DNA of 64,000 nucleotides from Stutzerimonas stutzeri (lineage in GTDB: Bacteria > Pseudomonadota > Gammaproteobacteria > Pseudomonadales > Pseudomonadaceae): contig NZ_CP007441.1 of assembly GCF_000590475.1 (NCBI RefSeq), positions 936,443 to 1,000,442 on the forward strand. The letters are read 5' to 3'. Below the pieces are notes generated by a model that did no database searches, had not been told where the DNA came from, and was given only the letters and a program-made list of their open reading frames with translations. This document shows, in pieces, positions 44,359 through 53,823 of the stretch (position 1 is its first letter; each line of letters opens with the position of its first letter). The position numbers and the translations under genes were made by a program.

Positions 44359-45165
44359 ATGCGACGTATAGCAGTGATGGGCGCCGCCGGGCGCATGGGT
44401 AAGACCCTGGTTGAGGCCGTCCAGCAGACGGGCGGCGTGGCAGGGCTCACCGCGGCGATCGATCGGCCCGACAGCACACTAGTCGGAGCGGATGCGGGGG
44501 AGCTGGCGGGCATTGGTCGCCTGGGGGTTCCGCTGATCGGTGACGCGGCAAAAGTGGCGGAAGAGTTCGATGTGTTGATCGACTTCACCCATCCTTCGGT
44601 GACACTGAAGAATTTGGAAGTGTGCCGTCGGGCGGGCAAGGCGATGGTGATCGGCACGACCGGCTTTTCGGCCGAGGAGAAGGAGAAGCTGGCAGCGGCG
44701 GCGAAGGATATCCCGATCGTATTCGCTGCCAACTTCAGCGTTGGGGTCAACCTCTGCCTCAAGCTGCTGGACACGGCGGCGCGGGTGCTCGGCGATGAGG
44801 TGGATATCGAGATCATCGAGGCGCATCACCGGCACAAGGTTGACGCGCCTTCCGGTACGGCGCTGCGCATGGGTGAGGTGGTTGCCGATGCACTCGGTCG
44901 CGATCTGCAGAAGGTGGCCGTCTATGGCCGCGAGGGTCAGACCGGAGCACGGGAGCGCGACACCATCGGCTTCGCTACCGTCCGCGCAGGCGATGTGGTC
45001 GGGGATCATACGGTGCTGTTCGCCGCCGAGGGTGAGCGCGTCGAGATTACGCATAAGGCTTCCAGTCGCATGACGTTCGCCCGGGGAGCAGTGCGCGCCG
45101 CATTGTGGCTGGAGCAGCAGCCGGCAGGACTGTACGACATGCAAGACGTGCTTGGGCTGCGTTGA
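44359..45165 (+). CDS. dapB: 4-hydroxy-tetrahydrodipicolinate reductase
   Basis: This is 268 residues. The N-terminal NAD(P) motif is VMGAAGRMGKTL (residues 6-17). The central GTTGF and the substrate-binding EAHHRHKVDAPSGTAL identify DapB. It makes tetrahydrodipicolinate for lysine and peptidoglycan. Position between dnaJ and carA is conserved in pseudomonads. Confidence 0.97.
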   Translation: MRRIAVMGAAGRMGKTLVEAVQQTGGVAGLTAAIDRPDSTLVGADAGELAGIGRLGVPLIGDAAKVAEEFDVLIDFTHPSVTLKNLEVCRRAGKAMVIGTTGFSAEEKEKLAAAAKDIPIVFAANFSVGVNLCLKLLDTAARVLGDEVDIEIIEAHHRHKVDAPSGTALRMGEVVADALGRDLQKVAVYGREGQTGARERDTIGFATVRAGDVVGDHTVLFAAEGERVEITHKASSRMTFARGAVRAALWLEQQPAGLYDMQDVLGLR

Positions 45166-45234
45166 AAAGGCTGTCGCTTGGCGTTCGGGCTGATTTCGGC
45201 TGGACCTGAAAAGGCGTTTTCTGTAAGCTTCCCG

Positions 45235-45315
45235 TTTTAGTGTGTCCACTAAAAGTTGCGCAGAAATGACTCAAATAAAAAGCGGGATGACCTTCACACG
45301 TCATCCCGCTTTTTT
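45235..45315 (+). promoter_or_regulatory. carA leader with attenuator-like terminator
   Basis: Two structures lie in the 191-bp dapB-carA gap. The first is a hairpin TTTTAGTG/CACTAAAA (45235-45242 with 45247-45254). The second is a Rho-independent terminator AGCGGGATGA/TCATCCCGCT (45281-45290 with 45301-45310) followed by a run of six Ts. The terminator could end dapB or act as a pyrimidine-linked attenuator of carAB, as described for P. aeruginosa carA. A candidate leader frame runs from ATG 45266 through the hairpin to TAA at 45364, overlapping the carA start, though its ribosome site is poor. Confidence 0.75.
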
Positions 45316-45356
45316 ACAATCTGCGCCTGCTTCAGCCTTGATCTTTGGGAGGTCTC

Positions 45357-46505
45357 TTGACTAAGCCAGCCCTTGCGCCAGCCATTTTGGCCCTTGCCGA
45401 TGGCAGTATCTTTCGCGGCGAATCCATCGGCGCCGACGGCCAAACTATCGGTGAGGTGGTGTTCAATACCGCCATGACCGGCTATCAGGAAATCCTCACC
45501 GATCCTTCCTATGCCAAGCAGATCGTCACCCTGACCTACCCGCACGTCGGCAATACCGGCACGACGCCTGAAGACGCCGAATCATGGAAGGTCTGGGCCG
45601 CGGGGCTTGTTATTCGTGACCTGCCGCTAATTTCGAGTAACTGGCGCGACAAGCAGCCGCTCCCCGACTACCTCAAGGCCAACGATACCGTCGCCATTGC
45701 CGGTATCGATACCCGTCGCCTGACCCGCATCCTTCGCGAGAAGGGCGCTCAAAATGGCTGCATCCTGGCCGGTGTCGATGCGACAGAAGAAAAGGCCCTG
45801 GAGCTGGCGCGCAGCTTCCCGGGCCTCAAGGGTATGGATCTGGCTAAGGAGGTCAGCGTCAAGGAGCGCTACGAGTGGCGCTCAAGCGTCTGGTGCCTGA
45901 GCGACGACGGCCACGCCGAAGTGCCGGCCAGCGAACTGCCGTATCACGTGGTCGCCTTCGATTATGGCGTGAAGTACAACATCCTGCGCATGCTGGTCGC
46001 ACGTGGCTGCCGCATTACCGTATTGCCTGCGCAGACGCCTGCCAGCGAAGCCTTGGCGCTGATCCCGGACGGTATCTTCCTGGCCAACGGCCCGGGTGAC
46101 CCCGAGCCATGCGACTACGCGATCAAGGCGATCCAGGACGTGCTCGAAACCGATATTCCGGTGTTCGGCATCTGCCTCGGCCATCAGTTGTTGGCGCTGG
46201 CCTCCGGTGCCAAGACCGTGAAGATGCCGAACGGCCATCACGGTGCGAACCATCCGGTGCAGGACTTGGACACCGGTGTGGTGATGATCACCAGCCAGAA
46301 CCACGGTTTTGCCGTAGACGAGGCCAGCCTGCCGAGCAATCTACGCGCGACTCACAAGTCGCTGTTCGACGGCACTCTGCAAGGCATCGAGCGGACCGAC
46401 AAGGTCGCCTTTAGCTTCCAGGGTCATCCCGAGGCGAGTCCCGGCCCGCATGACGTCGCGCCGCTGTTCGATCGCTTCATCGATGCCATGGCCAAGCGCC
46501 GTTAA
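45357..46505 (+). CDS. carA: Carbamoyl-phosphate synthase small subunit
   Basis: This is 382 residues, the same as E. coli CarA. The N-terminal domain is followed by a class I glutamine amidotransferase with the nucleophile in VFGICLGHQLL and the His-Glu pair in FQGHPEASPG. It supplies ammonia from glutamine to CarB for arginine and pyrimidine synthesis. The start appears to be TTG at 45357, since GGGAGG (45347-45352) sits just upstream and TKPALAPAILALADGS then matches the family N-terminus; no ATG is available nearby. carB follows after 30 bp. Confidence 0.96.
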   Translation: MTKPALAPAILALADGSIFRGESIGADGQTIGEVVFNTAMTGYQEILTDPSYAKQIVTLTYPHVGNTGTTPEDAESWKVWAAGLVIRDLPLISSNWRDKQPLPDYLKANDTVAIAGIDTRRLTRILREKGAQNGCILAGVDATEEKALELARSFPGLKGMDLAKEVSVKERYEWRSSVWCLSDDGHAEVPASELPYHVVAFDYGVKYNILRMLVARGCRITVLPAQTPASEALALIPDGIFLANGPGDPEPCDYAIKAIQDVLETDIPVFGICLGHQLLALASGAKTVKMPNGHHGANHPVQDLDTGVVMITSQNHGFAVDEASLPSNLRATHKSLFDGTLQGIERTDKVAFSFQGHPEASPGPHDVAPLFDRFIDAMAKRR

Positions 46506-46535
46506 GCCCGCCGAGCACAGAATTCGAGAGAGACC

Positions 46536-49500
46536 ATGCCAAAACGTACAGATATCAAAAGCATCCTGATCCTCGGCGCGGGGCCTATCGTCATCGGTCA
46601 GGCCTGCGAGTTCGACTATTCCGGCGCTCAGGCCTGCAAGGCGCTGCGCGAGGAAGGGTTCCGCGTCATCCTGGTGAACTCCAATCCGGCCACCATCATG
46701 ACCGACCCGGCCATGGCTGATGCGACCTACATCGAGCCGATCAAGTGGGCCACCGTGGCCAAGATCATCGAGAAGGAGCGTCCCGATGCGCTGCTGCCAA
46801 CCATGGGTGGCCAGACGGCGCTGAATTGCGCGCTGGATCTGGAAAAGCATGGCGTGCTGGAGAAATTCGGCGTCGAGATGATCGGTGCCAACGCAGACAC
46901 CATCGATAAGGCCGAAGATCGTTCGCGCTTTGACAAGGCGATGAAGAACATCGGTCTTGCGTGCCCGGTTTCCGGCATTGCCCACAACATGGACGAAGCC
47001 TACGGCGTGCTGGAAAAGGTCGGTTTTCCCTGCATTATCCGTCCGTCGTTCACTATGGGCGGCACCGGTGGCGGTATCGCCTACAACCGGGAAGAGTTCG
47101 AGGAAATCTGCGCCCGCGGTCTTGACCTGTCGCCGACCAGCGAGCTGCTGATCGACGAGTCGCTGATCGGCTGGAAGGAATACGAGATGGAGGTGGTCCG
47201 CGACAAGAAGGACAACTGCATCATCGTCTGCGCCATCGAGAACTTCGATCCGATGGGCGTGCACACCGGTGACTCCATCACCGTGGCGCCGGCCCAGACC
47301 CTGACGGACAAGGAATACCAGATCCTGCGTAACGCCTCGCTGGCAGTGCTGCGCGAGATCGGTGTGGAAACCGGCGGTTCCAACGTGCAGTTCGGCATCT
47401 GCCCGAACACCGGCCGCATGGTCGTGATCGAGATGAACCCGCGTGTATCACGTTCGTCGGCGCTGGCCTCCAAGGCCACCGGTTTCCCGATCGCCAAGAT
47501 CGCGGCCAAGCTGGCAGTCGGTTATACCCTCGACGAGCTGCAGAACGACATTACTGGCGGCCGCACCCCGGCGTCCTTCGAGCCGGCGATCGACTACGTG
47601 GTCACCAAGATCCCGCGTTTCGCCTTCGAAAAATTCCCCAAGGCCGACGCGCGCCTGACTACTCAGATGAAGTCAGTCGGTGAAGTCATGGCTATCGGCC
47701 GTACGTTCCAGGAGTCGGTGCAGAAAGCGCTGCGCGGCCTGGAAGTCGGCGTGTCCGGATTCGATCCGAAGCTGGACTTGGCTGACCCGGAGAGCGAAAG
47801 CACGCTCAAGCGTGAGCTCACCGTGCCGGGCGCGGACCGCATCTGGTATCTGGCCGATGCGTTCCGCGCCGGCAAAAGTGTCGCCGAAGTTTTTGACCTG
47901 ACACGTATCGACGAATGGTTCCTGGTGCAGATCGAAGATCTGATCAAGGATGAAGAGCGGATCAAGACCATGGGTCTGTCCAATATCGATCGCGACGTCA
48001 TGTACAAGCTCAAGCGCAAGGGCTTCTCCGATGCGCGCCTGGCCAAGCTGCTCGGTGTGACCGAAAAGAATCTGCGCAATCATCGCCACAAGCTGAAGGT
48101 GCTGCCGGTCTACAAGCGCGTCGATACCTGCGCCGCCGAGTTCGCCACCGACACCGCCTACATGTACTCGACCTACGAGGAAGAGTGCGAGGCCAACCCG
48201 TCGAGCCGCGACAAGATCATGATTCTCGGCGGTGGCCCGAACCGCATTGGCCAAGGCATCGAATTCGACTACTGCTGCGTGCACGCGGCGCTGGCGATGC
48301 GTGACGACGGCTATGAGACCATCATGGTCAATTGCAACCCGGAAACCGTCTCCACCGACTATGACACCTCGGATCGCCTGTACTTCGAGCCGGTGACTCT
48401 GGAAGACGTGTTGGAAATCGTTCGTGTCGAACAGCCCAAGGGCGTCATCGTCCAGTACGGTGGCCAGACTCCGCTGAAACTGGCGCGTGCACTGGAGGAG
48501 GCCGGCGTGCCGATCATCGGGACCAGTCCCGACGCTATCGACCGTGCCGAAGACCGCGAGCGCTTCCAGCAGATGGTCGAGCGCCTGAACCTGCGTCAGC
48601 CGCCGAACGCGACGGCGCGCAGCGAAGAGGAAGCCTTGGCCGCATCCAAGGTCATCGGCTATCCGCTGGTGGTGCGCCCGTCCTACGTGCTGGGCGGCCG
48701 CGCGATGGAAATCGTCTATCAGGAAGAAGAGCTGCGCCGTTACATGCGCGAGGCGGTCAAGGTGTCCAACGACAGCCCGGTATTGCTCGACCACTTCCTC
48801 AACTGCGCCATCGAAGTTGACATCGACGCGGTATGCGACGGCGAGCAGGTGGTGATCGGCGCGATCATGCAGCATATTGAGCAGGCGGGCGTGCACTCCG
48901 GTGATTCGGCGTGCTCCCTGCCGCCTTACTCGCTGCCGGCGCATATCCAGGACGAGATCCGCGATCAGGTCAAGAAGATGGCGCTCGAGCTCGGCGTGGT
49001 CGGCCTGATGAACGTGCAGATGGCCGTACAGGGCGAGGATATTTTCGTCATCGAAGTGAATCCTCGTGCGTCGCGTACCGTTCCGTTCGTCTCCAAGTGC
49101 ATCGGCGTTTCGCTGGCAATGATCGCCGCGCGCGTTATGGCGGGCAAGACGCTGGCCGAAGTTGGGCTGACCGAAGAAATCATCCCCAACTTCTACAGCG
49201 TCAAGGAAGCGGTATTCCCCTTCGCCAAGTTCCCAGGTGTGGACCCGATCCTCGGCCCGGAGATGAAGTCGACCGGCGAGGTGATGGGGGTGGGTGACAG
49301 CTTTGCCGAGGCCTTCGCCAAGGCGCAGCTCGGTGCCAGCGAAATCCTGCCGAACAGCGGTTGTGCCTTCATCAGCGTGCGCGACGATGACAAGCCGCAT
49401 GTCGCGCAGGTGGCGCGGGACCTGATCGAGCTCGGTTTCGAGGTCGTCGGCACAGCCGGCACGGCCAAGATCATCGAGGCGGCCGGGTTGCCGGTGCGCC

Positions 49501-49757
49501 GGGTCAACAAGGTGACCGAAGGTCGTCCTCACGTCGTCGACATGATCAAGAATGACGAAGTGACTCTGATTATCAACACCACCGAGGGGCGTCAGTCCAT
49601 TGCTGACTCCTACTCGATTCGTCGTAACGCCCTGCAACACAAGATCTGCTGCACCACCACGCTGGCGGGTGGCCAGGCGATCTGTGAGGCGCTCAAGTAC
49701 GGTCCCGAGAAGACCGTGCGTCGCTTGCAGGATCTCCATGCAGGAATCAAGGCATGA
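46536..49757 (+). CDS. carB: Carbamoyl-phosphate synthase large subunit
   Basis: This is 1073 residues, full length. It consists of two homologous ATP-grasp halves: the first with SILILGAGPIVIGQACEFDYSGAQACKALREEG, the second with MILGGGPNRIGQGIEFDYCCVHAALAMRDDGYETIMVNCNPETVSTDYD, and an allosteric MGS domain at the C-terminus (from about residue 935). It makes carbamoyl phosphate from bicarbonate, ammonia and two ATP. Its stop overlaps greA by four bases (ATGA). Confidence 0.98.
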   Translation: MPKRTDIKSILILGAGPIVIGQACEFDYSGAQACKALREEGFRVILVNSNPATIMTDPAMADATYIEPIKWATVAKIIEKERPDALLPTMGGQTALNCALDLEKHGVLEKFGVEMIGANADTIDKAEDRSRFDKAMKNIGLACPVSGIAHNMDEAYGVLEKVGFPCIIRPSFTMGGTGGGIAYNREEFEEICARGLDLSPTSELLIDESLIGWKEYEMEVVRDKKDNCIIVCAIENFDPMGVHTGDSITVAPAQTLTDKEYQILRNASLAVLREIGVETGGSNVQFGICPNTGRMVVIEMNPRVSRSSALASKATGFPIAKIAAKLAVGYTLDELQNDITGGRTPASFEPAIDYVVTKIPRFAFEKFPKADARLTTQMKSVGEVMAIGRTFQESVQKALRGLEVGVSGFDPKLDLADPESESTLKRELTVPGADRIWYLADAFRAGKSVAEVFDLTRIDEWFLVQIEDLIKDEERIKTMGLSNIDRDVMYKLKRKGFSDARLAKLLGVTEKNLRNHRHKLKVLPVYKRVDTCAAEFATDTAYMYSTYEEECEANPSSRDKIMILGGGPNRIGQGIEFDYCCVHAALAMRDDGYETIMVNCNPETVSTDYDTSDRLYFEPVTLEDVLEIVRVEQPKGVIVQYGGQTPLKLARALEEAGVPIIGTSPDAIDRAEDRERFQQMVERLNLRQPPNATARSEEEALAASKVIGYPLVVRPSYVLGGRAMEIVYQEEELRRYMREAVKVSNDSPVLLDHFLNCAIEVDIDAVCDGEQVVIGAIMQHIEQAGVHSGDSACSLPPYSLPAHIQDEIRDQVKKMALELGVVGLMNVQMAVQGEDIFVIEVNPRASRTVPFVSKCIGVSLAMIAARVMAGKTLAEVGLTEEIIPNFYSVKEAVFPFAKFPGVDPILGPEMKSTGEVMGVGDSFAEAFAKAQLGASEILPNSGCAFISVRDDDKPHVAQVARDLIELGFEVVGTAGTAKIIEAAGLPVRRVNKVTEGRPHVVDMIKNDEVTLIINTTEGRQSIADSYSIRRNALQHKICCTTTLAGGQAICEALKYGPEKTVRRLQDLHAGIKA

Positions 49758-50230
49758 CTAAATACCCAATGACCGTCCAGGGCGCGCGCGCCCTGGAAGA
49801 AGAGCTCAAGCATCTCAAAACCGATCTGCGCCCACAGATCACCCAGGCTATCGCCGAAGCGCGCGAGCTGGGCGATCTCAAGGAAAATGCCGAATACCAT
49901 GCCGCTCGCGAGCAGCAGGGTATGGTGGAAGCGCGTATTCGAGACATCGAGGGTCGTTTGCAAAACGCTCAAGTCATCGATGTGGCCAGCATTCCACATA
50001 CTGGAAAGGTGATTTTTGGCACGACCGTGGACATTGTTAACGTCGAAACGGATGACACCGTGACCTACCAGATCGTGGGTGACGACGAGTCGGACATCAA
50101 GCGTGGCAAGCTATCGGTCAGTTCTCCGATCGCTCGCGCTTTGGTGGGCAAGGAAGAGGGCGACGTGGTAACGGTCAAGACGCCCAGCGGCGTGGTCGAA
50201 TACGAGATCGTAGAGGTTCGCCATATCTGA
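49754..50230 (+). CDS. greA: Transcription elongation factor GreA
   Basis: This is 158 residues. The N-terminal coiled coil (GARALEEELKHLKTDLRPQITQAIAEARELGDLKENAEYHAAREQQGMVEARI) contains the two acidic residues at the tip (GDLKENAEY) that enter the RNA polymerase secondary channel. The C-terminal FKBP-like domain ends in YEIVEVRHI. It rescues backtracked polymerase by transcript cleavage. It is translationally coupled to carB. Confidence 0.97.
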   Translation: MTKYPMTVQGARALEEELKHLKTDLRPQITQAIAEARELGDLKENAEYHAAREQQGMVEARIRDIEGRLQNAQVIDVASIPHTGKVIFGTTVDIVNVETDDTVTYQIVGDDESDIKRGKLSVSSPIARALVGKEEGDVVTVKTPSGVVEYEIVEVRHI

Positions 50231-50240
50231 CCGTCGGCCA

Positions 50241-50639
50241 ATGCGCGCAGGGGTGATCAGTTGGCAGCTGGCCCAGACATTCTGGGTCGGCGGCCTCTGG
50301 CTGCTGCAGTTCGTGATGCTACCAGCGCTGGCGAAAATTGGCTTGGCGCCGCTGCTGATCGAAGAGATCGCCGGCAGCTTGAGGCCCTTGCTGGTGGGCT
50401 TTGCCGCGTTCTGTGTAGTGCTTCAAGCGGTCGTGCTGATCCAGCTCAACGGCTTTCGCAGCTTATGGCAAGACCTGCGTGGGCAGCTGCTGTCATCGGT
50501 GCTGTTGCTTGCAACGAGCTATTTCGCGGTGCGGGTCGGATTCGTCGAATCGCCCTACTGGCTGGTGTTCAGTTACCTGGTGATGGGGTTGTGCGGATTG
50601 ATTCTAGTGCTGCAGGTCGCTCCCGGGCGGGAGCGATAG
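50241..50639 (+). CDS. DUF4149 family membrane protein
   Basis: This is a 132-residue protein with four predicted membrane helices (LAQTFWVGGLWLLQFVMLPALA; LVGFAAFCVVLQAVVLI; LLSSVLLLATSYFAV; LVFSYLVMGLCGLILVLQV). The GGLW and FVMLP segments fit DUF4149. It follows greA after 10 bp and precedes convergent yhbY, a position conserved in pseudomonads. The ribosome site is weak, so coupling to greA is possible. Function unknown. Confidence 0.75.
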   Translation: MRAGVISWQLAQTFWVGGLWLLQFVMLPALAKIGLAPLLIEEIAGSLRPLLVGFAAFCVVLQAVVLIQLNGFRSLWQDLRGQLLSSVLLLATSYFAVRVGFVESPYWLVFSYLVMGLCGLILVLQVAPGRER

Positions 50640-50666
50640 CGGAAATTAGAGTGGGTTGTGAATGGC

Positions 50667-50978
50667 TCAGCCCTGAAATCGGTGCACATTCGAAAGCTGT
50701 TTGTTTACTTTTGGATTTTTGCGATAAATCAGCGCCATCTTGCCGATGGACTGCACCAGTTCGCAGCCACCGATTTTGCAGAGCTCTTCCATCATGGCGC
50801 GCCGATCATCGCGTTCGGTGATTCGCAGTTGTACTTTGATCAGTTCATGATCGCTCAAGGCGCGATCCAATTCGCCCTGGACACCTTCGGTCAGACCGTT
50901 TTCGGACACGATCAAAACCGGCTTCAAATGGTGGCCGATGGATTTGTACTGCTTCTTCTGCTCGTTAGTGAGCGGCAT
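50667..50978 (-). CDS. yhbY: YhbY family ribosome-associated RNA-binding protein
   Basis: This is a 103-residue CRM-domain protein with the GxxG-type loop region (LIVSENGLTEGVQGELDRALSDHELIKVQL) and RRAMMEELCKIGGCELVQSIGKMALIYR at the C-terminal half. E. coli YhbY associates with pre-50S subunits. It is on the opposite strand from its neighbours and divergent from rlmE, the same arrangement as E. coli yhbY-rlmE-ftsH. Confidence 0.94.
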   Translation of the reverse strand: MPLTNEQKKQYKSIGHHLKPVLIVSENGLTEGVQGELDRALSDHELIKVQLRITERDDRRAMMEELCKIGGCELVQSIGKMALIYRKNPKVNKQLSNVHRFQG

Positions 50979-51060
50979 AATTCGACCCTTGCGTCAGAAC
51001 TCTTGAAAATGGCGGCTAGTGTAACTGACACGCCCAGAGCCGCACAGATGAGGTATCAGC

Positions 51061-51711
51061 TTGGCACGTTCCAAGACCAGCCCGCGTTGGCTGAAAGAGC
51101 ATTTCGACGATCCCTACGTGAAGATGGCGCAGCGCGACGGCTATCGCTCCCGGGCAAGCTACAAGCTGCTCGAGATTCAGGAGAAGGATCGCATCCTCCG
51201 GCCAGGCATGACTGTGGTCGACCTTGGCGCCGCGCCGGGCGGCTGGTCTCAGGTCACCAGCCGGGTGATTGGCGATCGTGGACGGCTGATCGCGTCCGAC
51301 ATTCTGCCGATGGATAGCATCGCCGATGTGACCTTCGTGTTGGGCGATTTCACCGAGGACGAGGTTTTTGCCGAAATCCTTCAAGCCATCGGAGAAACCC
51401 AAGTTGACCTTGTGATTTCCGATATGGCCCCCAATATGAGTGGAGTGAAGGTGGCTGACCAAGCGCGAGCGATGTTTCTCTGCGAATTGGCATTGGATCT
51501 GGCCATGCGGGTATTGCGTCCGGGTGGCGATTTTCTGATCAAGATTTTCCAGGGAGAAGGCTTCGATGCCTACCTGAAGGATGTACGCCAGAATTTCGAC
51601 AAGGTGCAGATGCGTAAACCCTTGTCTTCACGGGATCGGTCGCGCGAGCAGTACCTGTTGGCCCGCGGCTATCGTGGCGATGGCAACGAGATGCACACGC
51701 TGCGGTCCTAG
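51061..51711 (+). CDS. rlmE: 23S rRNA 2'-O-ribose U2552 methyltransferase
   Basis: This is 216 residues. The SAM-binding motif is VDLGAAPGGWSQV (about 58-70), and the K-D-K-E catalytic tetrad is visible in SYKLLEIQ, ISDMAPN, FLIKIFQGE and SREQYLLA. It methylates U2552 in the 23S A-loop late in 50S assembly. The start is TTG at 51061 with GAGG eight bases upstream; no ATG fits the family N-terminus. Confidence 0.95.
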   Translation: MARSKTSPRWLKEHFDDPYVKMAQRDGYRSRASYKLLEIQEKDRILRPGMTVVDLGAAPGGWSQVTSRVIGDRGRLIASDILPMDSIADVTFVLGDFTEDEVFAEILQAIGETQVDLVISDMAPNMSGVKVADQARAMFLCELALDLAMRVLRPGGDFLIKIFQGEGFDAYLKDVRQNFDKVQMRKPLSSRDRSREQYLLARGYRGDGNEMHTLRS

Positions 51712-51888
51712 CTATAAGAAGGGAAATCCACGCGGGTGCCAACTGCCGGAATTACGGGCTAGCATCTTTCATATCGGGTTACAGACCAAGCTGCCCGTTC
51801 AGCGACGTTGTGTAGTAAGTTAGGCCGAGAGCGAGCATCGGTCGTCATGCAGGCTCCCGACAACAGGCCTGCTCTAGAGGGTAGTGAA

Positions 51889-53808
51889 TTGAACGACATG
51901 GCGAAAAACCTGATCCTTTGGTTGATCATTGCCGCTGTCCTAGTGACGGTGATGAACAACTTTTCCAGCCCGACCGAGCCGCAGACGCTCAACTACTCGG
52001 ATTTCATCGAGCAGGTGAAAGAAGGCCGTGTGGAGCGCGTGACCGTCGATGGTTATGTCATTACTGGCAAGCGCAGTGACGGTGAACCCTTCAAGACGAT
52101 TCGTCCGGCGATTCAGGACAATGGCTTGATCGGCGACCTGATTAATAACGATGTGGTGATTGAGGGCAAGCAGCCAGAGCAGCAGAGCATCTGGACGCAG
52201 CTACTGGTCGCCAGTTTCCCGATATTGGTCATCATCGCGGTCTTCATGTTCTTTATGCGCCAGATGCAGGGCGGTGCAGGCGGCAAGGGTGGGCCGATGA
52301 GTTTCGGCAAGAGCAAGGCGCGCCTGCTCTCCGAAGATCAGGTCAAAACCACCTTTGCAGATGTGGCGGGTTGTGATGAGGCCAAGGAAGAAGTTACCGA
52401 ACTGGTTGAATTTCTCCGCGATCCGGGGAAGTTTCAGCGCCTCGGTGGGCGGATTCCGCGCGGTGTGCTGATGGTGGGTTCCCCGGGTACCGGTAAGACG
52501 CTGCTGGCCAAGGCGGTCGCTGGCGAAGCCAAGGTCCCCTTCTTTACCATCTCGGGCTCCGACTTCGTCGAGATGTTCGTTGGTGTTGGCGCCAGCCGTG
52601 TGCGAGACATGTTCGAACAGGCTAAGAAGCACGCACCCTGCATCATCTTCATTGATGAGATCGATGCGGTCGGTCGTCATCGCGGCGCCGGGCTCGGTGG
52701 TGGGCATGACGAGCGCGAGCAGACGCTCAACCAGTTGCTCGTGGAGATGGACGGTTTCGAGATGAACGATGGCATCATCGTTATCGCCGCAACCAACCGT
52801 CCGGACGTCCTTGACCCCGCGTTGCTGCGTCCCGGTCGCTTTGACCGCCAGGTAGTGGTCGGGCTGCCGGATATCCGTGGTCGCGAACAGATTTTGAAAG
52901 TCCATATGCGCAAGGTTCCGCTTGGCGATAGCGTCGAGCCGGCATTGATCGCTCGCGGCACGCCCGGCTTCTCTGGTGCCGACCTGGCGAACCTGGTCAA
53001 TGAAGCTTCTCTGTTCGCCGCGCGTGCCGGTAAGCGTGTGGTCGAAATGAAAGAGTTCGAGTTGGCGAAAGACAAGATCATGATGGGCGCCGAGCGCAAA
53101 TCGATGGTCATGTCCGAGAAGGAGCGCCTCAATACGGCTTATCACGAAGCGGGCCATGCGATTGTCGGCCGTGTCGTGCCGGAGCACGATCCTGTGTACA
53201 AGGTTTCGATCATCCCGCGTGGTAGGGCGCTGGGTGTCACCATGTTCCTTCCCGAGGAGGACCGCTACAGTCTCTCCAAGCGTGCCTTGATCAGTCAGAT
53301 CTGCTCGCTGTTCGGTGGTCGTATCGCCGAGGAAATGACCCTTGGTTTCGAGGGGGTTACGACCGGGGCGTCGAACGACATTATGCGCGCCACGCAGCTG
53401 GCTCGTAACATGGTCACTAAGTGGGGCTTGTCCGAAAAACTCGGTCCTCTGATGTACGCTGAAGAAGAGGGCGAGGTATTTCTTGGGCGAAGTGCCGGCA
53501 GCCAGCACACCAATGTCTCCGGTGATACCGCGAAGCTGATCGACCAAGAAGTCCGTAGCATCATTGATCATTGCTACGGTACGGCCAAGCAGATTCTGGC
53601 CGACAACCGTGACAAGCTCGACGTGATGGCCGAAACGCTGATGAAGTACGAAACGATCGATTCCGATCAGATCGACGACATCATGTCGGGCCGGACACCG
53701 CGCGAGCCGCGTGACTGGCAGGACGGTTCGGGGCCTACCGGAACGCCGGTGCAGCCCGAAGGCGGCCGTCCGCAGACGCCAATTGGTGGCCCTGCTGGCG
53801 AGCACTAA
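51889..53808 (+). CDS. ftsH: ATP-dependent zinc metalloprotease FtsH
   Basis: This is 639 residues from the TTG at 51889, which has AGGG at the right distance; ATG 51898 is the alternative and has no ribosome site. Two membrane helices (LILWLIIAAVLVTVMNNF and LLVASFPILVIIAVFMFFM) flank a periplasmic loop. The AAA domain has MVGSPGTGKT and IIFIDEIDAVGR, and the protease zinc site is HEAGH. It degrades membrane proteins, sigma-32 and LpxC in E. coli. It follows rlmE as usual. Confidence 0.97.
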   Translation: MNDMAKNLILWLIIAAVLVTVMNNFSSPTEPQTLNYSDFIEQVKEGRVERVTVDGYVITGKRSDGEPFKTIRPAIQDNGLIGDLINNDVVIEGKQPEQQSIWTQLLVASFPILVIIAVFMFFMRQMQGGAGGKGGPMSFGKSKARLLSEDQVKTTFADVAGCDEAKEEVTELVEFLRDPGKFQRLGGRIPRGVLMVGSPGTGKTLLAKAVAGEAKVPFFTISGSDFVEMFVGVGASRVRDMFEQAKKHAPCIIFIDEIDAVGRHRGAGLGGGHDEREQTLNQLLVEMDGFEMNDGIIVIAATNRPDVLDPALLRPGRFDRQVVVGLPDIRGREQILKVHMRKVPLGDSVEPALIARGTPGFSGADLANLVNEASLFAARAGKRVVEMKEFELAKDKIMMGAERKSMVMSEKERLNTAYHEAGHAIVGRVVPEHDPVYKVSIIPRGRALGVTMFLPEEDRYSLSKRALISQICSLFGGRIAEEMTLGFEGVTTGASNDIMRATQLARNMVTKWGLSEKLGPLMYAEEEGEVFLGRSAGSQHTNVSGDTAKLIDQEVRSIIDHCYGTAKQILADNRDKLDVMAETLMKYETIDSDQIDDIMSGRTPREPRDWQDGSGPTGTPVQPEGGRPQTPIGGPAGEH

Positions 53809-53823
53809 GCTAAGGCTGTTTCG

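Noticed and set aside
47673..49739. A 688-codon antisense frame over carB
   Set aside because: Shadow of carB; no ribosome site, no recognisable motif.
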